Below the pieces are notes generated by a model. It saw nothing but the letters and a program-made list of their open reading frames with translations, did not search any database and was not told the DNA's origin. This document shows, one piece after another, positions 20,090 to 29,968 of a stretch of DNA of 64,000 nucleotides (the stretch's first letter is position 1; each line of letters starts with the position of its first letter). Both the position numbers and the translations under genes were made by a program. The DNA lies in NCBI GenBank assembly GCA_933207985.1, contig OW240913.1, positions 104,706,605 to 104,770,604 of the forward strand. The letters are read 5' to 3'. This DNA is from Pelobates cultripes. Its lineage: Eukaryota > Chordata > Amphibia > Anura > Pelobatidae.

Positions 20090-22878
20090 GCGTCATGACG
20101 TTTGACGCTACGTTCCGGGTGGTCCGCGCATGCGCGACCATTATTATTATTTTATTTATATAGCGCCATCAAATTCCGCAGCGCTTTACAATGGGTGGAC
20201 AAACAGAGATGTAGTTGTAACCAGACAAGTTGGACACACAGGCTAGTATTAGACTAGTAACAGATGCAGAAGAGGAATCAGTCAGGAGCTATTTACAGTT
20301 TAATTGAACTTAATTAATCATTTAATTAATCATTCTTTTATGAAGAAGTGGGTTTTTAACGATTTTTTAAAGGAGTGGAGACTGGGTGAGCATCTAACGG
20401 AGGAGGGAAGCGAGTTCCACAGGAATGGAGCAGCCTCAAGAAATCTTGAAGGCAAGCATCAGAGGTCGGAGTACGGACAGAAGATAGACATAAGTCTTCA
20501 GCAGATGGTAAGGGCCTAGACGGGACATACTTGTGTATAAGGGAGGATAGATAGGTGGAAGCAACATTATGTCGCGATTTGAAAGCAAGAACCAGAATTT
20601 TAAATTGAGCTCTATATTTTATAGGAAGCCAATGTAGGGACTAACAGAAGGGTGAGGCATGGGAGGTGCGGGCATACAGGAAGATGAGCCTCGCTGCCGC
20701 ATTCATTATGGACTGTAATTAAGTTACATTAAGTTGGGAGCACGTAAGACCACTGAGAAGCGGATTACAGTAGTCAAGGTGAGAAAGGACAGTGGAATGG
20801 ACCAACACCTTAGTCGCATCTGGCGTTAAGTATGGGCGGATGCGCGCAATGTTTTTGAGATGGAAATGACAGGATTTGGTGATAGATTGAACATGAGGCT
20901 TGAAGGAGTGGTCAGAGTCAAAGAGAACACCTAGGCAGCGAGCCTGTGTGGTGGAGCTGATGGTAGCACCGTTGGAGGGAGACAGACACAGGAGTAACAA
21001 CACTTGAGGTAGGAAAGACCAGAATTTCAGTTTTGGTCAAGTTTAGTTTAAGAAAGTGGGCAGCCATCCAGTTAGAAATAGCAGAGAGGCAGTCAGAGAC
21101 ACTAGTCAAGAGGGACAAGGAGAGATCAGGAGAGAACAGGTAGATTTGCGTGTCATTTGCATAGAAATGATATTGGAAGCCAAAGGAGCTAATAAGTTTT
21201 CCAAGGGAGGCAGTATAGATGGAGAACAGTAGGGGACCAAGGACTGAACCTTGGGGGACACCAACAGAGAGGAGTTGGGGAGAAGAAGCAGAGCCAGAGA
21301 AAGAAACACTTAAATAGCACTGGGAGAGGTAGGAGGAGCACCAGGAGAGAGCAATATCTTGTAGACCGATATTGCGGAGGATGAGAAGAAGCTGTTGATG
21401 ATCAACAGTGTCAAAAGCTGCAGACAGGTCACGGAGAATTAGGATAGAGTAGTGACCACGAGTTTTGCAGTGAGTAGCTCATTGGATACTTTGGTCAGTG
21501 CCGTTTCCACAGAGTGCTTAGCGCTGAAACCAGACTGAAGCGGGTCTAGCAGAGAGTTGGACTCAAGGAAGTCTGTCAATCTCGCATACACAATTCTTTC
21601 AAGGATCTTGGATGCAAAAGGCAGTAGCGAGATAGGACGATAGTTGGATGGGGAGTTAGGGTCAAGATTGGGCTTCTTTAGAATTGGGGTTACAGTTGCA
21701 TGTTTGAAGGGTGATGGAAATATACCAAAGGAGAGAGAGAGAGATTGAGAATTTTAGTGAGAGGTGGAGAAAGAGAAGAAGACAGAGTACGGATGAGATG
21801 TGAGGGAATTGGATCTAGGGAGCAGGTGGTGGGGCGGGAGAACTGGAGCAGAGCAGAAACCTCTTCCAATGTAGCAGGTGCAAATAAACATAGAACAGCA
21901 GAGGGAGTGAAGTTAGGGAAAGTATTGTAAGGGGAAGAAGAAAGATGAGAGATCTCTTCTCTGATTGTAGAGATCTTGTCAGTAAAGTGAGTTGCAAAGT
22001 CTGAGGCGGTCAAGTTAGTAGGTGGAGGAGGAACAACAGGGCGAAGAAGAGAGTTAAATGTGTGAAATAGTCGTTTGGGTTCATGGGAGAGTGTGGTTAT
22101 GAGGGTATTGAAGTAATTAACTTTTGCAGAGGAAAGAGCCAAGCTGTATGAGCTCAGCATAAATTTATAGTGGAGAAAGTCAGATGAACAGTGAGACTTT
22201 CTCCAACAGCGTTCAGCAGTTCTGGAACATTTTTGGAGGTATCGAGTGAGCTTGGTGTGCCAGGGTTGTTGTTGGGGGTGTCTGCGGTGTTTAAATGTAC
22301 AAGGTGCCATGATGTTTAGTTGAGAGGAGAGGGTGAAATTGTAGAAGGAGGTTGTAGAACTAGGACAGGTGAAGTTTGAGATAGGTAAAAGGAGAGTTTG
22401 GAGATTAGTGGAGAAATGCTCTAGGTCAAGACATTGGAGGTTTCTGTGAGAGTGATATTCAGACGGTGGTGTCAATTGGGTCTTACGTATCCCAATGTCA
22501 AAAGTCAGCAGATGGTGGTCAGATAGAGGAAAAGGAATATTGGTGAGATTAGAGGCAGTCCAGAGGTTGGTGAAGGCTAGATCAAGAGTGTTTCCCGCTG
22601 TATGGGTTGCTAAATTGGACCATTGCATAAGGCCAAAGGAGGAGGTTACAGAGAGCAGACGAGAGGCATCTGTGCAATTGGGGTTGTTGATTGAGATATT
22701 GAAATCCCCAAGTATAAGGGAAGGAGTGCTAGATGAGAGGAAGTGGGGAAGCCAGGAAGAAAAGTGCTCAATGAATAGTCTAGGATAACCGTGGGGGCGG
22801 TACATGATAGCAATTCTTAAAGGAGTGGGTTTAAATAAGCGAACAGTGTGAACTTCACCAAAATATGACCAAAATATG
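20090..22878 (-). mobile_element. L2-like LINE, 5'-truncated, inactivated
   Basis: A minus-strand non-LTR retrotransposon. Its 3' end carries an ATT microsatellite tail at 20140-20155, next to TTTATATAGCGCCATCAAATT on the plus strand, a 3'-end motif recurrent in frog repeats. Coding order on the minus strand is endonuclease (22883-21690) followed by RT (21690-20719) in shifting frames. The 5' end is cut at about 22880, where a palindromic element begins. EN-then-RT order with these motifs fits the L2 clade; CR1/Jockey relatives are possible alternatives. Confidence 0.8.
20719..21690 (-). pseudogene. L2-like reverse transcriptase with mutated YADD box
   Basis: Frame fragments include the palm and thumb of the RT. 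The catalytic box is FYANDT instead of FYADDT: the codon at 21155-21157 reads AAT (Asn) where Asp is required. Downstream motifs are [21 protein letters not shown] and HLDYCNPLLSGL, normal for this clade. [16 protein letters not shown] is readable near 21210-21255. Several frameshifts and stops are present. Loss of a metal-binding Asp alone would kill catalysis. Confidence 0.75.
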
Positions 22879-22883
22879 ACCAA
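21690..22883 (-). pseudogene. APE-type endonuclease and start of RT, L2-like ORF2
   Basis: A 397-residue open frame holds an exonuclease/endonuclease/phosphatase-fold domain. Visible motifs are MYRPHG near residue 28, LILGDFNISINNPN around 57-70, THTAGNTLDLAFTN around 92-105 and the catalytic SDHHLLTFDI around 120-129. The rest is a basic linker leading to LEEVSALLQFSRPTTCSLDPIPSHLI at the start of the RT. The protein nicks target DNA for target-primed reverse transcription. The start is arbitrary, because the N-terminal part of the endonuclease is missing and the reading begins at the 5' truncation. The frame breaks at about 21690. Confidence 0.8.
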
Positions 22884-23021
22884 AATATAAAGAAAACAAA
22901 TCTAAAATTTTACTTTTAAATGTTATTATTTAAAATCGGTGATAGAGAGGAAGTGAGTAAAGAATTGTACAGAAAGTATAGTGCTTTATCCTGCACTCAT
23001 CAAGGTACCTCTGCTCTACGG

Positions 23022-24133
23022 CAGCGTTTCCCAATTGGTGTTCCGCGAGAACACAAATGAGGTTTCACCATGATTTCCCCAAACAAAATGGGTGCCACAA
23101 TTTTATCGCAAATCAGGGCCCTGGTTGGGTGCCGCGGCCCTCTAAGAGCACGACCGGGCCCCTGTAGTATCGGCCAGCTGGAAGGAAGTGATAGCACTTC
23201 CTCCCAGCTTTACAGAGTTGCTGCCGCGTGGTAGGGAGGGAGGAGGCAGGAGACGGCCACCCAGAGATAGAGCAGCATCGATGGCAGAGGAGAGGCTGGA
23301 GTGAGCATGCAGCAGCTCACTCCCATCAGACTCAGCCAACATCACCAGGACCACACGCAAGCCACCCTCCTGGACACACAAGGTAAATTAACATGGGGGT
23401 GGCTCTGAAGTATGTCATATGTGTATCTATGTGTATCTGTGTGTCAAGTTGTGTATGTGCCAGTGCATATATCTGTATATCTGAGTGTGTGTCAGTGTGT
23501 GCATATGACACTGTGTATATGTTTCAATGTGCGTATCTGTGTGTGTGTATGTGTCAGTGTGTGTCAGTGTGTGTATCTGTGGGTGCAAGTGTGTGTATAT
23601 GTCACTGTGTGTATCTCAGTGAGCGTGTGTGTATTTGTGAGTCAAGATGTGTGTATGTGTCACTGTGTGCATCTGAGTGCATCTGAGTGTGTACATGTAT
23701 CTAAATGTTTGTGTATCTGTGTGTCAAGGTGTGTGTATCTGTGTGTCAGTGTGTGTATCTGTGTGCCACTATGTGCCAGTGTGTGTATCTGTGTGTCAGA
23801 TATATACGCACACACTGATACACACTGACACACAGATACACACACTGGCACATACAAACACAGATACACACACCTTGACACACACAGGCACATACAAACA
23901 CAGATACACACACTTTAAATACACAGATGCATACACACATACACACACAGATACACACTGTGTGTCAAGGTGTGTGTGTGTGTGTGTATCTGTGTGTCAC
24001 ACACCGGCACAAACAAAAAAAGTTTATGCAGCGGTGCAATTTCTCTCTTTTATTTTTTATGGGGGGGGGGGTTCCACGATGTTGATACACTATGTCAAAG
24101 GGTTCCACGTGAAAAATTAACTGGGAACCCCTG
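23022..24133. mobile_element. hAT-like non-autonomous element
   Basis: The left end CAGCGTTTCCCAATTGG and the right end read inward CAGGGGTTCCCAGTTAA form imperfect terminal inverted repeats of hAT/Charlie type, followed by matching GTTCC blocks. The flanking octamers (CTCTACGG and CTCTGTAC) agree only in the first four bases, so the duplication is decayed or the end has shifted. The interior contains an AGGAAGTG/CACTTCCT hairpin and an inverted TG/CA microsatellite. No transposase is present. Confidence 0.65.
23400..23965. repeat. Inverted TGTGTATC / GATACACA microsatellite
   Basis: GTGTATCTGTGTGTC-type units run from about 23400 to 23805, then switch strand to GATACACACTGACACA-type units up to about 23960. 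The two halves can fold on each other. The cysteine/valine-rich frames here are repeat artefacts. Confidence 0.85.
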
Positions 24134-24239
24134 CTCTGTACATTGTGCTCTGTACAATTCTTTATCACTGATTTTAAATAATAACCATTAAAAGTGAATT
24201 TTTTAAATTTGTTTTCTTTATATTTTGGTCTGGGCAAAT

Positions 24240-24481
24240 CTCTCTTTTTTTGTCTTTCACACTAAAGGTCCATGCCCTTCTTGCCCATAGACCGGACACT
24301 ATCTCTACTCCCACTTCTTTCTTAAGTTCTTAATCATCTGATAACTATTTCCTAAATAACTCACAGCCAGCATGCAGGTCATTTTTATAAACCTACAGAC
24401 ATTTTCTCCATGTTCTAGGCCTTCATATTTAGTTCATTGTGTGAAAAAAAATGTATTTTATCATTCCTAACTGTTTGTGAC
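24240..24481. other. Short AT-rich interval, no gene
   Basis: Nothing recognisable between the palindromic element and the small Penelope-like insertion. Confidence 0.5.
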
Positions 24482-24494
24482 TTATCATGATAAT

Positions 24495-24740
24495 CAAGCA
24501 AAGTAGATGGTGGGAACCGCACTCATTCCCAGCGGCCACGGGTGCTGCAGAGCAGGACCAGCAATCCCAGAATAATAGGCAAAGAAGAAAGACTCACAGG
24601 CACTCCAAATTCAACCCGCAGGCAGTTTTATTGTAACAGAATGCAACACAACGTTTCGACCGTAAAGGCTGAAAAAGACCATTGTGTTACAATAAAACTG
24701 CCTGCGGCTTGAATTTGGAGTGCCTGTGAGTCTTTCTTCT
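24495..24740. mobile_element. Small inverted Penelope/retrozyme-like insertion
   Basis: A 13-bp direct repeat TTATCATGATAAT lies at 24482-24494 and 24741-24753. Inside, arms 24583-24638 and 24685-24740 are 56-bp inverse complements with about one mismatch. The 46-bp centre contains ACGTTTCGACC, a motif shared with the hammerhead-like loci at 122-160 and 62276-62320 (GAAACG on the minus strand). Inverted terminal repeats and variable duplications occur in Penelope-like elements. No protein is encoded. Confidence 0.6.
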
Positions 24741-24753
24741 TTATCATGATAAT

Positions 24754-25166
24754 TAGACTCTGCTTAGTGAACATTTTGCTTTTGTTTCCTTTACTCTGCT
24801 ACATTTCCAGCAGCTCATGATTATTTTTTTTGCCTATTGGATCACATATTTCTTGGAATCCATGCACCATTTCCTTTCCATCAGCGACAGCCTCAATCCG
24901 TTTCCTGTACCTACTGGATCTATTGTCCATCTGATTATCTGATTCACCATTTTCAAAACCATTCCATTGATTCTCAGGGGAGACAAAGTTGGTTTCAATC
25001 TTCCCAAATAGGAGTTAACTTTAAAAAATAACTACAAAGGAATGAATTGACTAAGCGTAAAACAGCATAGTTGAGTTTGGGAAGTAGAGAAATTATTAAA
25101 ATTCAAATTCTATAGATCATAAAGATATCACCTGGTTTGTTGATACTCATGGCAGTGTTATCTTCT
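24754..25166. other. Intergenic DNA, no gene seen
   Basis: AT-rich sequence before the Gypsy insertion. No supported feature. Confidence 0.5.
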
Positions 25167-25171
25167 TATCT

Positions 25172-25816
25172 GTCACACCCACCTGGAGATTCGTGGAGCT
25201 GATGGAACCCAATTGCAGTGGAAGAGCACTCCCTTACTATCACGACCCTTAGGAGAACCTGGAAGTGGAGACAGGGTCCCAAAGGGTCTGTAGTGGCGTG
25301 GAGGCCTTTAATGAATAGAAGAATTCCAAAAAGCAGGAAAAGTAAATGAAAATTGCAGTCAGGCAGCAGGCAGAAGTAAACGATAAATCTGGATCTAGAT
25401 CAGGAAACAGGCGGGAGCAATCCTCTAGGGAATCATGGATCAGGGTCCAGGAACATAAGCTGAAAATTAGGGCAATAGGCAGGTATAAAGCTATAAGCAA
25501 AATAACCAAGCACTGACTAGGTGTGCTGGGTTTAAATAGGTGGCTGGGATCACATGACCGGCCACCTCCTACCAGTAGGTGGAGCACATAGAGGTTATAT
25601 AAAGAGGTCAGGGACTCAGCACCATCTTGTTTTACATCATAGTCCCTGACCTCTTCCTCCCCTATGGATCCGCAGTTCTCCTCCTCCTCCCTGTGCAGAA
25701 CGCCGGGCCCGCATGGCGGCCACCATCTTGCCGTGACGGCGTGTTCGCCGCGGACCTCGGTAGTGAGAGGGATAGAAGAAGCCGCCGCAGACCCGGGAGG
25801 GGGGTCTCCAGGACCG
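25172..25816 (-). repeat. Gypsy 3' LTR, lacking its first about 65-70 bp
   Basis: It aligns with 29969-30610 of the 5' LTR, starting from the same TGTCACACCC edge on the plus strand. Homology ends at GTCTCCAGGA near 25813, where chromodomain coding sequence abuts directly. The TG-end of this LTR and the usual polypurine tract are missing, so an internal deletion has fused pol to the LTR. Confidence 0.85.
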
Positions 25817-26367
25817 GCGAGTACCCAAGATCGTTCCTTTGGACCATAACCCTTCCAGTGGAAGAGATATTCCAAGACACCCCTACAACATCTGGAGTCG
25901 AGGATCTCCTGAACCTCATATACGTTCGAACCATCAACAACCACTGGAGCAGGTGGGGAAACATTACGTGAAGTGAATTGGTTGGTCTTTAGGAGGGATA
26001 CATGAAAAACCGGATGTAACCGATAGGTGGAAGGAAGATCGAGATGGACAGCTACAGGAGATATGACCTTGGTTACAGTGAAGGGACCAATGTAGCGTGG
26101 TCCCAGTTTCCCTGAAGGACAGGACAAACGCATATGTTGTGTGGATATCCAGCCTTTGTCCCCTGGCACATAGGTAGGTGCTGGAGACCTTCTTTTATCA
26201 GTATATCCTTTGTAGCGCTGTTGTGCTACTTTAAGGGTTTGTTGCAACATACGTCTTTGCTGTCTGAGTTTGTTGAGATGGGAGGCTACATCGGGTACTG
26301 TGTTAGGACAAAGGTGTTCAGGAAAGACACATGGATGGAGACCATAGTTAGCAAGAAATAGTGTCAT
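25817..26367 (-). pseudogene. Gypsy integrase C-terminus and truncated chromodomain
   Basis: The open frame continues integrase with FLANYGLHPCVFPE, a basic coiled segment, a GPFTVTKVISPVAV module and RLHPVFHVSLLK (the GPY/F region). It then enters a chromodomain: VYEVQEILDSRCCRGVLEYLFHWKGYGPKERSWVLA at about 25825-25935. The aromatic residues expected of a chromodomain (Y, W, W) are visible. The C-terminal helix is replaced by LTR-derived residues, and the frame reads on through the LTR to 25249. Chromodomains of this kind target insertion to modified chromatin in related elements; that role is inferred. Confidence 0.85.
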
Positions 26368-26379
26368 CTTGATGGAATG

Positions 26380-27130
26380 ATGTAAGTGATGGTTGTAGGA
26401 GAATTCTGCGGTGGGAAGTAAAGACAGTCAAGAGATACTGGAGATACGGAGATACGTAGTGAAACAGCGGAGATACTGTTCCAAGGTTTGGTTGCTGCGT
26501 TCTGTTTGGCCGTTGGTTTGAGGGTGGTAAGCTGAGGATAAACAGCATTGAATCCTTAGATGACGACAAAAATGGGTCCAAAAACGGGAGGTGAATTGGG
26601 TACCATGATCAGTGATGATAGTTTAAGGCAGTCCATGTAAACGAAATACATTTTGTATGAATAAGGCGGAAGTCTTGGCAGCGAATGGAATTCCGATGAA
26701 GGGAATGAAATGTGCCATTTTCATGAATCTATCCACAACCACCATGATGTTGTTGTGTTTGTGTGATAGGGGTAGATCCACTATGAAATCCATGGCTATG
26801 TCGGTCCATGGACCCTGGGGAACTGCATGGGGTTGTAAAAGACCCACTGGTTTTGTCTTTGGAGTCTCTGATCGAGCACATATGTTGCATGAGAGGACAT
26901 AGTCCCTGACATCTGTCTTGATAGAAGGCCACCAATAATAATGGCTAATACTTTCAAGAGTTTGAAGACCCCCACCATGACCAGCTGAGAGGGTGTTATT
27001 GAACTGACTGATTACCTCAGACTGAAGTGAGGGTGGTACATACAGCTGTTCATCATGATACCATAGTCCATGTTTCTGGATTAGAGGAGGAGTAGTAGTA
27101 GGTGGTTGGACCACTAGATTTCTTAAACGC
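26380..27130 (-). pseudogene. Gypsy integrase, zinc and catalytic core
   Basis: A 163-residue frame (27114-26623) holds an HHCC-like zinc domain: AGHGGGLQTLE and YYWWP, then CNICARS supplies the two cysteines. The first His appears replaced (QFNNTLSAGH). The catalytic core follows with DIAMDFIVDLP and MVVVDRFMKMAHF. In another frame come TDHGTQFTS (26597-26622) and [16 protein letters not shown] (about 26465-26515), supplying the D and E of the DDE triad. A stop occurs near 26426, before AEFSYN. The enzyme would join element DNA to the host genome. Confidence 0.85.
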
Positions 27131-27299
27131 TCTGGGAGTGAGACCTGTATAGCTAGAAACTAATAATAGTGTCTTGGATAGATTCTGTTGGCTCCGTTTT
27201 TTCATATACACGTGATAGGGTGGCAGCTTTTTTATTTTTTGATCCAGGGTGGTAGGTTGAACCTGGAGAAAAATAAGGCCCAGCAGGCTTGGCAGGGAC

Positions 27300-27785
27300 A
27301 TAATCTCTTGGCAGCACGGAGATATTCTAAATTGCGATGATCTGTGTATACTGTGATGGGTACATGAGCTCCCTCAAGTAGGTGGCGTCATTCTTCTAAA
27401 GTATTCTTGACAGCAAGAAGTTCTTGCTCACCTACATCGTAGTTCTTTTCTGCGGGCAATAGTTTACGAGAGTAAAAGGCCACGGGGTGTAGTTCGTCGT
27501 CTTTCTGGCTTCTTTGGGAAATAATTTCTCCAATGGCAATGTCAGAGGCGTGTACCTCAAGGAAGAAAGCCTTGGTAGTATCGGGTTGTATGAGGATAGG
27601 TGCTTGGGTAAAAAGTTATTTTAACTTAGTAAAAGCATCTTGGGCTTGGGTAGTCCATGTAAACCGTTCCTGTTTTTTGTTTAAGGCTGTTATAGGGGAA
27701 CATACTTGGGAAAAACCTCTGATAAAACGCTTGTAGAAATTGGCGAATCCCATAAATCGCTGTACGGACTTTTTATCTTTAGGTA
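27300..27785 (-). pseudogene. Gypsy RNase H domain, altered active site
   Basis: After the RT thumb, minus-strand sequence reads FLEVHASDIAIG near 27530-27560. The usual motif is VDASD, and the codon at 27550-27552 is CAC (His) in place of the catalytic Asp. Further blocks HPVAFYSRKLLPAEKNYDVG and [11 protein letters not shown] follow. Some stops interrupt the frame, for example near 27395 within the motif preceding HLLEG. Confidence 0.75.
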
Positions 27786-27789
27786 TTGG

Positions 27790-28480
27790 TCAATCTAAGA
27801 CAGCGGTGACTTTGCGAGGATCCATTTGTATTTGCCCAGGAGAGATTATGTATCCCAGGAATTCTACGGATTCTGAATCGAAAATACATTTCTCCAATTT
27901 AGCGTATAGACCATGTTCACGAAGGCAGAGAAGTACCTTCCTCATATGTTCATTGTGTTCAGCAGGAGAGAAGGAGAACACTAGAATGTCATCTAACTAG
28001 ATTACGGTGAAGGAATCTAGTATAACGTGGAAAATGTCATTTAGAAAATGCTGGAATGTGGCTGGGGCATTGCAAAGCCCGAAGGGCATGACGAGGTATT
28101 CAAAGTGCCCATACCGTGTTCTGAGGCTGTTTTCCATTCATCGTTTTCACGGATACAGACCAGGTTATATGCACCTCGTAGATCTAATTTTGTAAATATC
28201 TTTGCTCCCTTTAATCTGTCCAAGGGTTCGGGTTTCAGAGGTAGAGGATATTGTTTTTTTATAATAATATCGTTTAGAGCACGATAATCTACACATGACA
28301 CAGACCTCCGTCTTTCTTGCCAACAAAGAAAATACCTGCTCCTGCTGGGGATGATGGTCTAATAAATCCTTTGGCCAGGTTTTTCAGAAATGTACTCCTT
28401 AATATGTTTGAGCTCTGCTTCAGAGAGAGGAAAAATGCGTCCACAGGGAATGGGTGCATTAGGGAGTAGTTCGATTGGAC
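27790..28480 (-). pseudogene. Gypsy reverse transcriptase with stop in the YLDD box
   Basis: Motifs in order on the minus strand are [20 protein letters not shown] and [12 protein letters not shown] (28130-28300). After a frameshift near EWKTA comes [13 protein letters not shown]. The catalytic YLDD box follows, where the Tyr position is a TAG stop (27997-27999) before LDDILVFS, then HMRKVLLCLREHGLYAKLEKC and FLGYIISPGQ (27790-27981). The domain copies element RNA into DNA in the parent family. At least one frameshift and one nonsense change inactivate this copy. Confidence 0.9.
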
Positions 28481-28539
28481 AGTCTTATGGCCGTCTCGGG
28501 GGTAGTCGTTTTCTTTTGCTGAAGATGTCTTGAAATCCT

Positions 28540-28960
28540 TTATATTTGTCTTGCAGAATGACTGGAGGATCTGGCCTCAGTGAGCAGGGGAATGTGTGTT
28601 TTGCTCAAGCAAGTGGTGGTGCAAAAGGTGGAGGGAAAAGTTAAAGTGCCCTTGAACCAGTCTATCACCGGGTTGTAGGTGCGGAGCCATGGAAGACCGA
28701 GAATGAGTGGAAACATGGGTGAGGGAAAAATATAAAGATTTATAGTCTCTTTGTGTTGGCCAAGGAGGAGGCAAATGGTACCTGTTTCGTACAGTACAGG
28801 TCCTATTTTGATAGGAGTACCATCCACAACATATAGTGATAAAGGGTGAGCCTTCTGTCGCATAGAAAGATGATAGGTCTGCACCAGCGTTTGGTATATA
28901 AAACAGCCACTGGCTCCTGAGTCGATGAAAGCTGTGATGATCTCTATCTCCCCACTGGAG
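28540..28960 (-). pseudogene. Gypsy aspartic protease
   Basis: The minus strand encodes AFIDSGASGCFI, whose DSG triad is encoded at about 28909-28923. The flap region follows, and then FPLILGLPWLRTYNP, the usual (I/L)LG-x-PWL motif, near 28670-28720. The protease would cleave the Gag-Pol polyprotein. It is frameshifted relative to the zinc-knuckle frame. This could be the element's own gag-pol frameshift or a mutation; the surrounding damage makes mutation likelier. Confidence 0.8.
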
Positions 28961-28989
28961 AGAGAGAGAATCAGAGAGGTAAGAGGAGG

Positions 28990-29581
28990 CGGATGGAACA
29001 GTAGGAGTCCAAGAGGAAGGAGCTATAATATTCTTACCAGGTGAGGTGTTGGGTCGAACTGGACAGGACCATAGTTGATGATCCGCCTTTCCACAGTAGA
29101 GACAGAGTCCTTGAGAGTGGTGTCTCTTGCACTCTTCTTTGGTTAGAGGGCGGCGTACCATGCCTATTTGCATGGGTTCTTCAGAGGAGGAAGAAGAAAC
29201 CACAGAGCCCAATAAATCCAGTGGCCGGGTATTAGCTGTGGTTTGTCTCTCGCTTCTCCATTCACGGAAGCAGCAGTCTAATTGGGTGACTAGGAGGATC
29301 AGATCATCCAGAGTGGTAAGTATCCCAACTCTGGCCAGTTTGTCTTTTAAGGCCTCAGACAGACCCAATCTGTATTGCTCTATTAGACCAGTCTCATTAT
29401 AACTGGTGTCAGCAACCAGCTCCCGGAAATCTGTGGTGTAATCCTCCACTGGTTTCCTCCCTTGCTGGAGGGCACGGTGGGTACTGCGGGCAGCAGAAGG
29501 TCTCAGTGGATCATCATATAACAAGCGCATGTTTGCAGAAAATGAATCCCATGAGTCCAATATTGGGCTATTGGAATGCAA
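28990..29581 (-). pseudogene. Gypsy gag, C-terminal part with zinc knuckle
   Basis: This frame continues gag after a break. Capsid-like sequence (SFSANMRLLYDDP, DYTTDFRELVADTSYNE, LIEQYRLGLSEALKDKLA) is followed by a serine-rich linker and one CCHC zinc knuckle, CLYCGKADHQLWSC, at residues 160-173 (29063-29104). All four metal ligands are present, spaced C-x2-C-x4-H-x4-C. The same frame stays open to 28577, but beyond about 28990 it is a shadow of the protease read in a different frame. Confidence 0.85.
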
Positions 29582-29593
29582 AAGTTGGTGTGC

Positions 29594-29947
29594 TCAGGTC
29601 TGAGGTTGACCAGATAGTAAAGCAGTGGTAGTACGAACTTTCACAAAGTCATTAGGGTAGGTACGTAGCTTCAGAGTGAAGAGTAATTCGCAGGCTGTAA
29701 TAAATGAACGTAGTTCAGTCTTTTTTCCTGTAAATTTGTCAGGCATAGGAACATTGGGCTCAAAAGGCATAGGCGTCATATGGGCACCAGGAGGGGATGA
29801 GTCCGGCAGAGGGATAGACTGGGCTCTCCTTTGTTCACGATGTAGCAGTGCGGTATTACTGGCTTGCAAATTCTGAATGGCTTGGGCTAAGGCTGACATT
29901 TGTTGGGTTAATGCGGTACTGGCCTCAGCTGTTCCTGCGGGTTCCAT
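29594..29947 (-). pseudogene. Gypsy gag, N-terminal part
   Basis: The 117-residue frame starts MEPAGTAEASTALTQQ about 20 bases inside the 5' LTR. It has a Gln/Ala-rich helix (residues 10-45) and a conserved PDKFTG-like capsid start near 75-80, followed by a SFITACELLF helix. This resembles gag of Ty3/Gypsy elements, whose protein packages element RNA. The frame ends at a stop about 29594, and gag continues in another frame at 29581. Confidence 0.8.
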
Positions 29948-29968
29948 TTTTAAATGGCTTGGTTATTA

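Larger units (their letters stand above)
22878..24230. mobile_element. Palindromic element with about 90-bp inverted arms
   Basis: Left arm 22878-22982 and right arm 24140-24230 are inverse complements over about 90 bp (GACCAAAATATAAAG outer ends, ATTATTTAAAATC, AAGAATTGTACAGA). The left arm has about 13 extra bases (GAGGAAGTGAGTA region). A hAT-like element (23022-24133) occupies the centre. Its own target duplication cannot be assigned, but the triplicated ACCAAAATATG at 22859-22885 marks its left edge. Confidence 0.7.

Noticed and set aside
23393..24120. Val/Cys/Ser-rich frames of 97-147 codons
   Set aside because: Low-complexity TG/CA repeats in the hAT-like element.
25249..25815. Continuation of the integrase frame into the LTR
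   Set aside because: The extra ~190 residues are translation of the LTR caused by the chromodomain-LTR fusion, not a natural protein extension.
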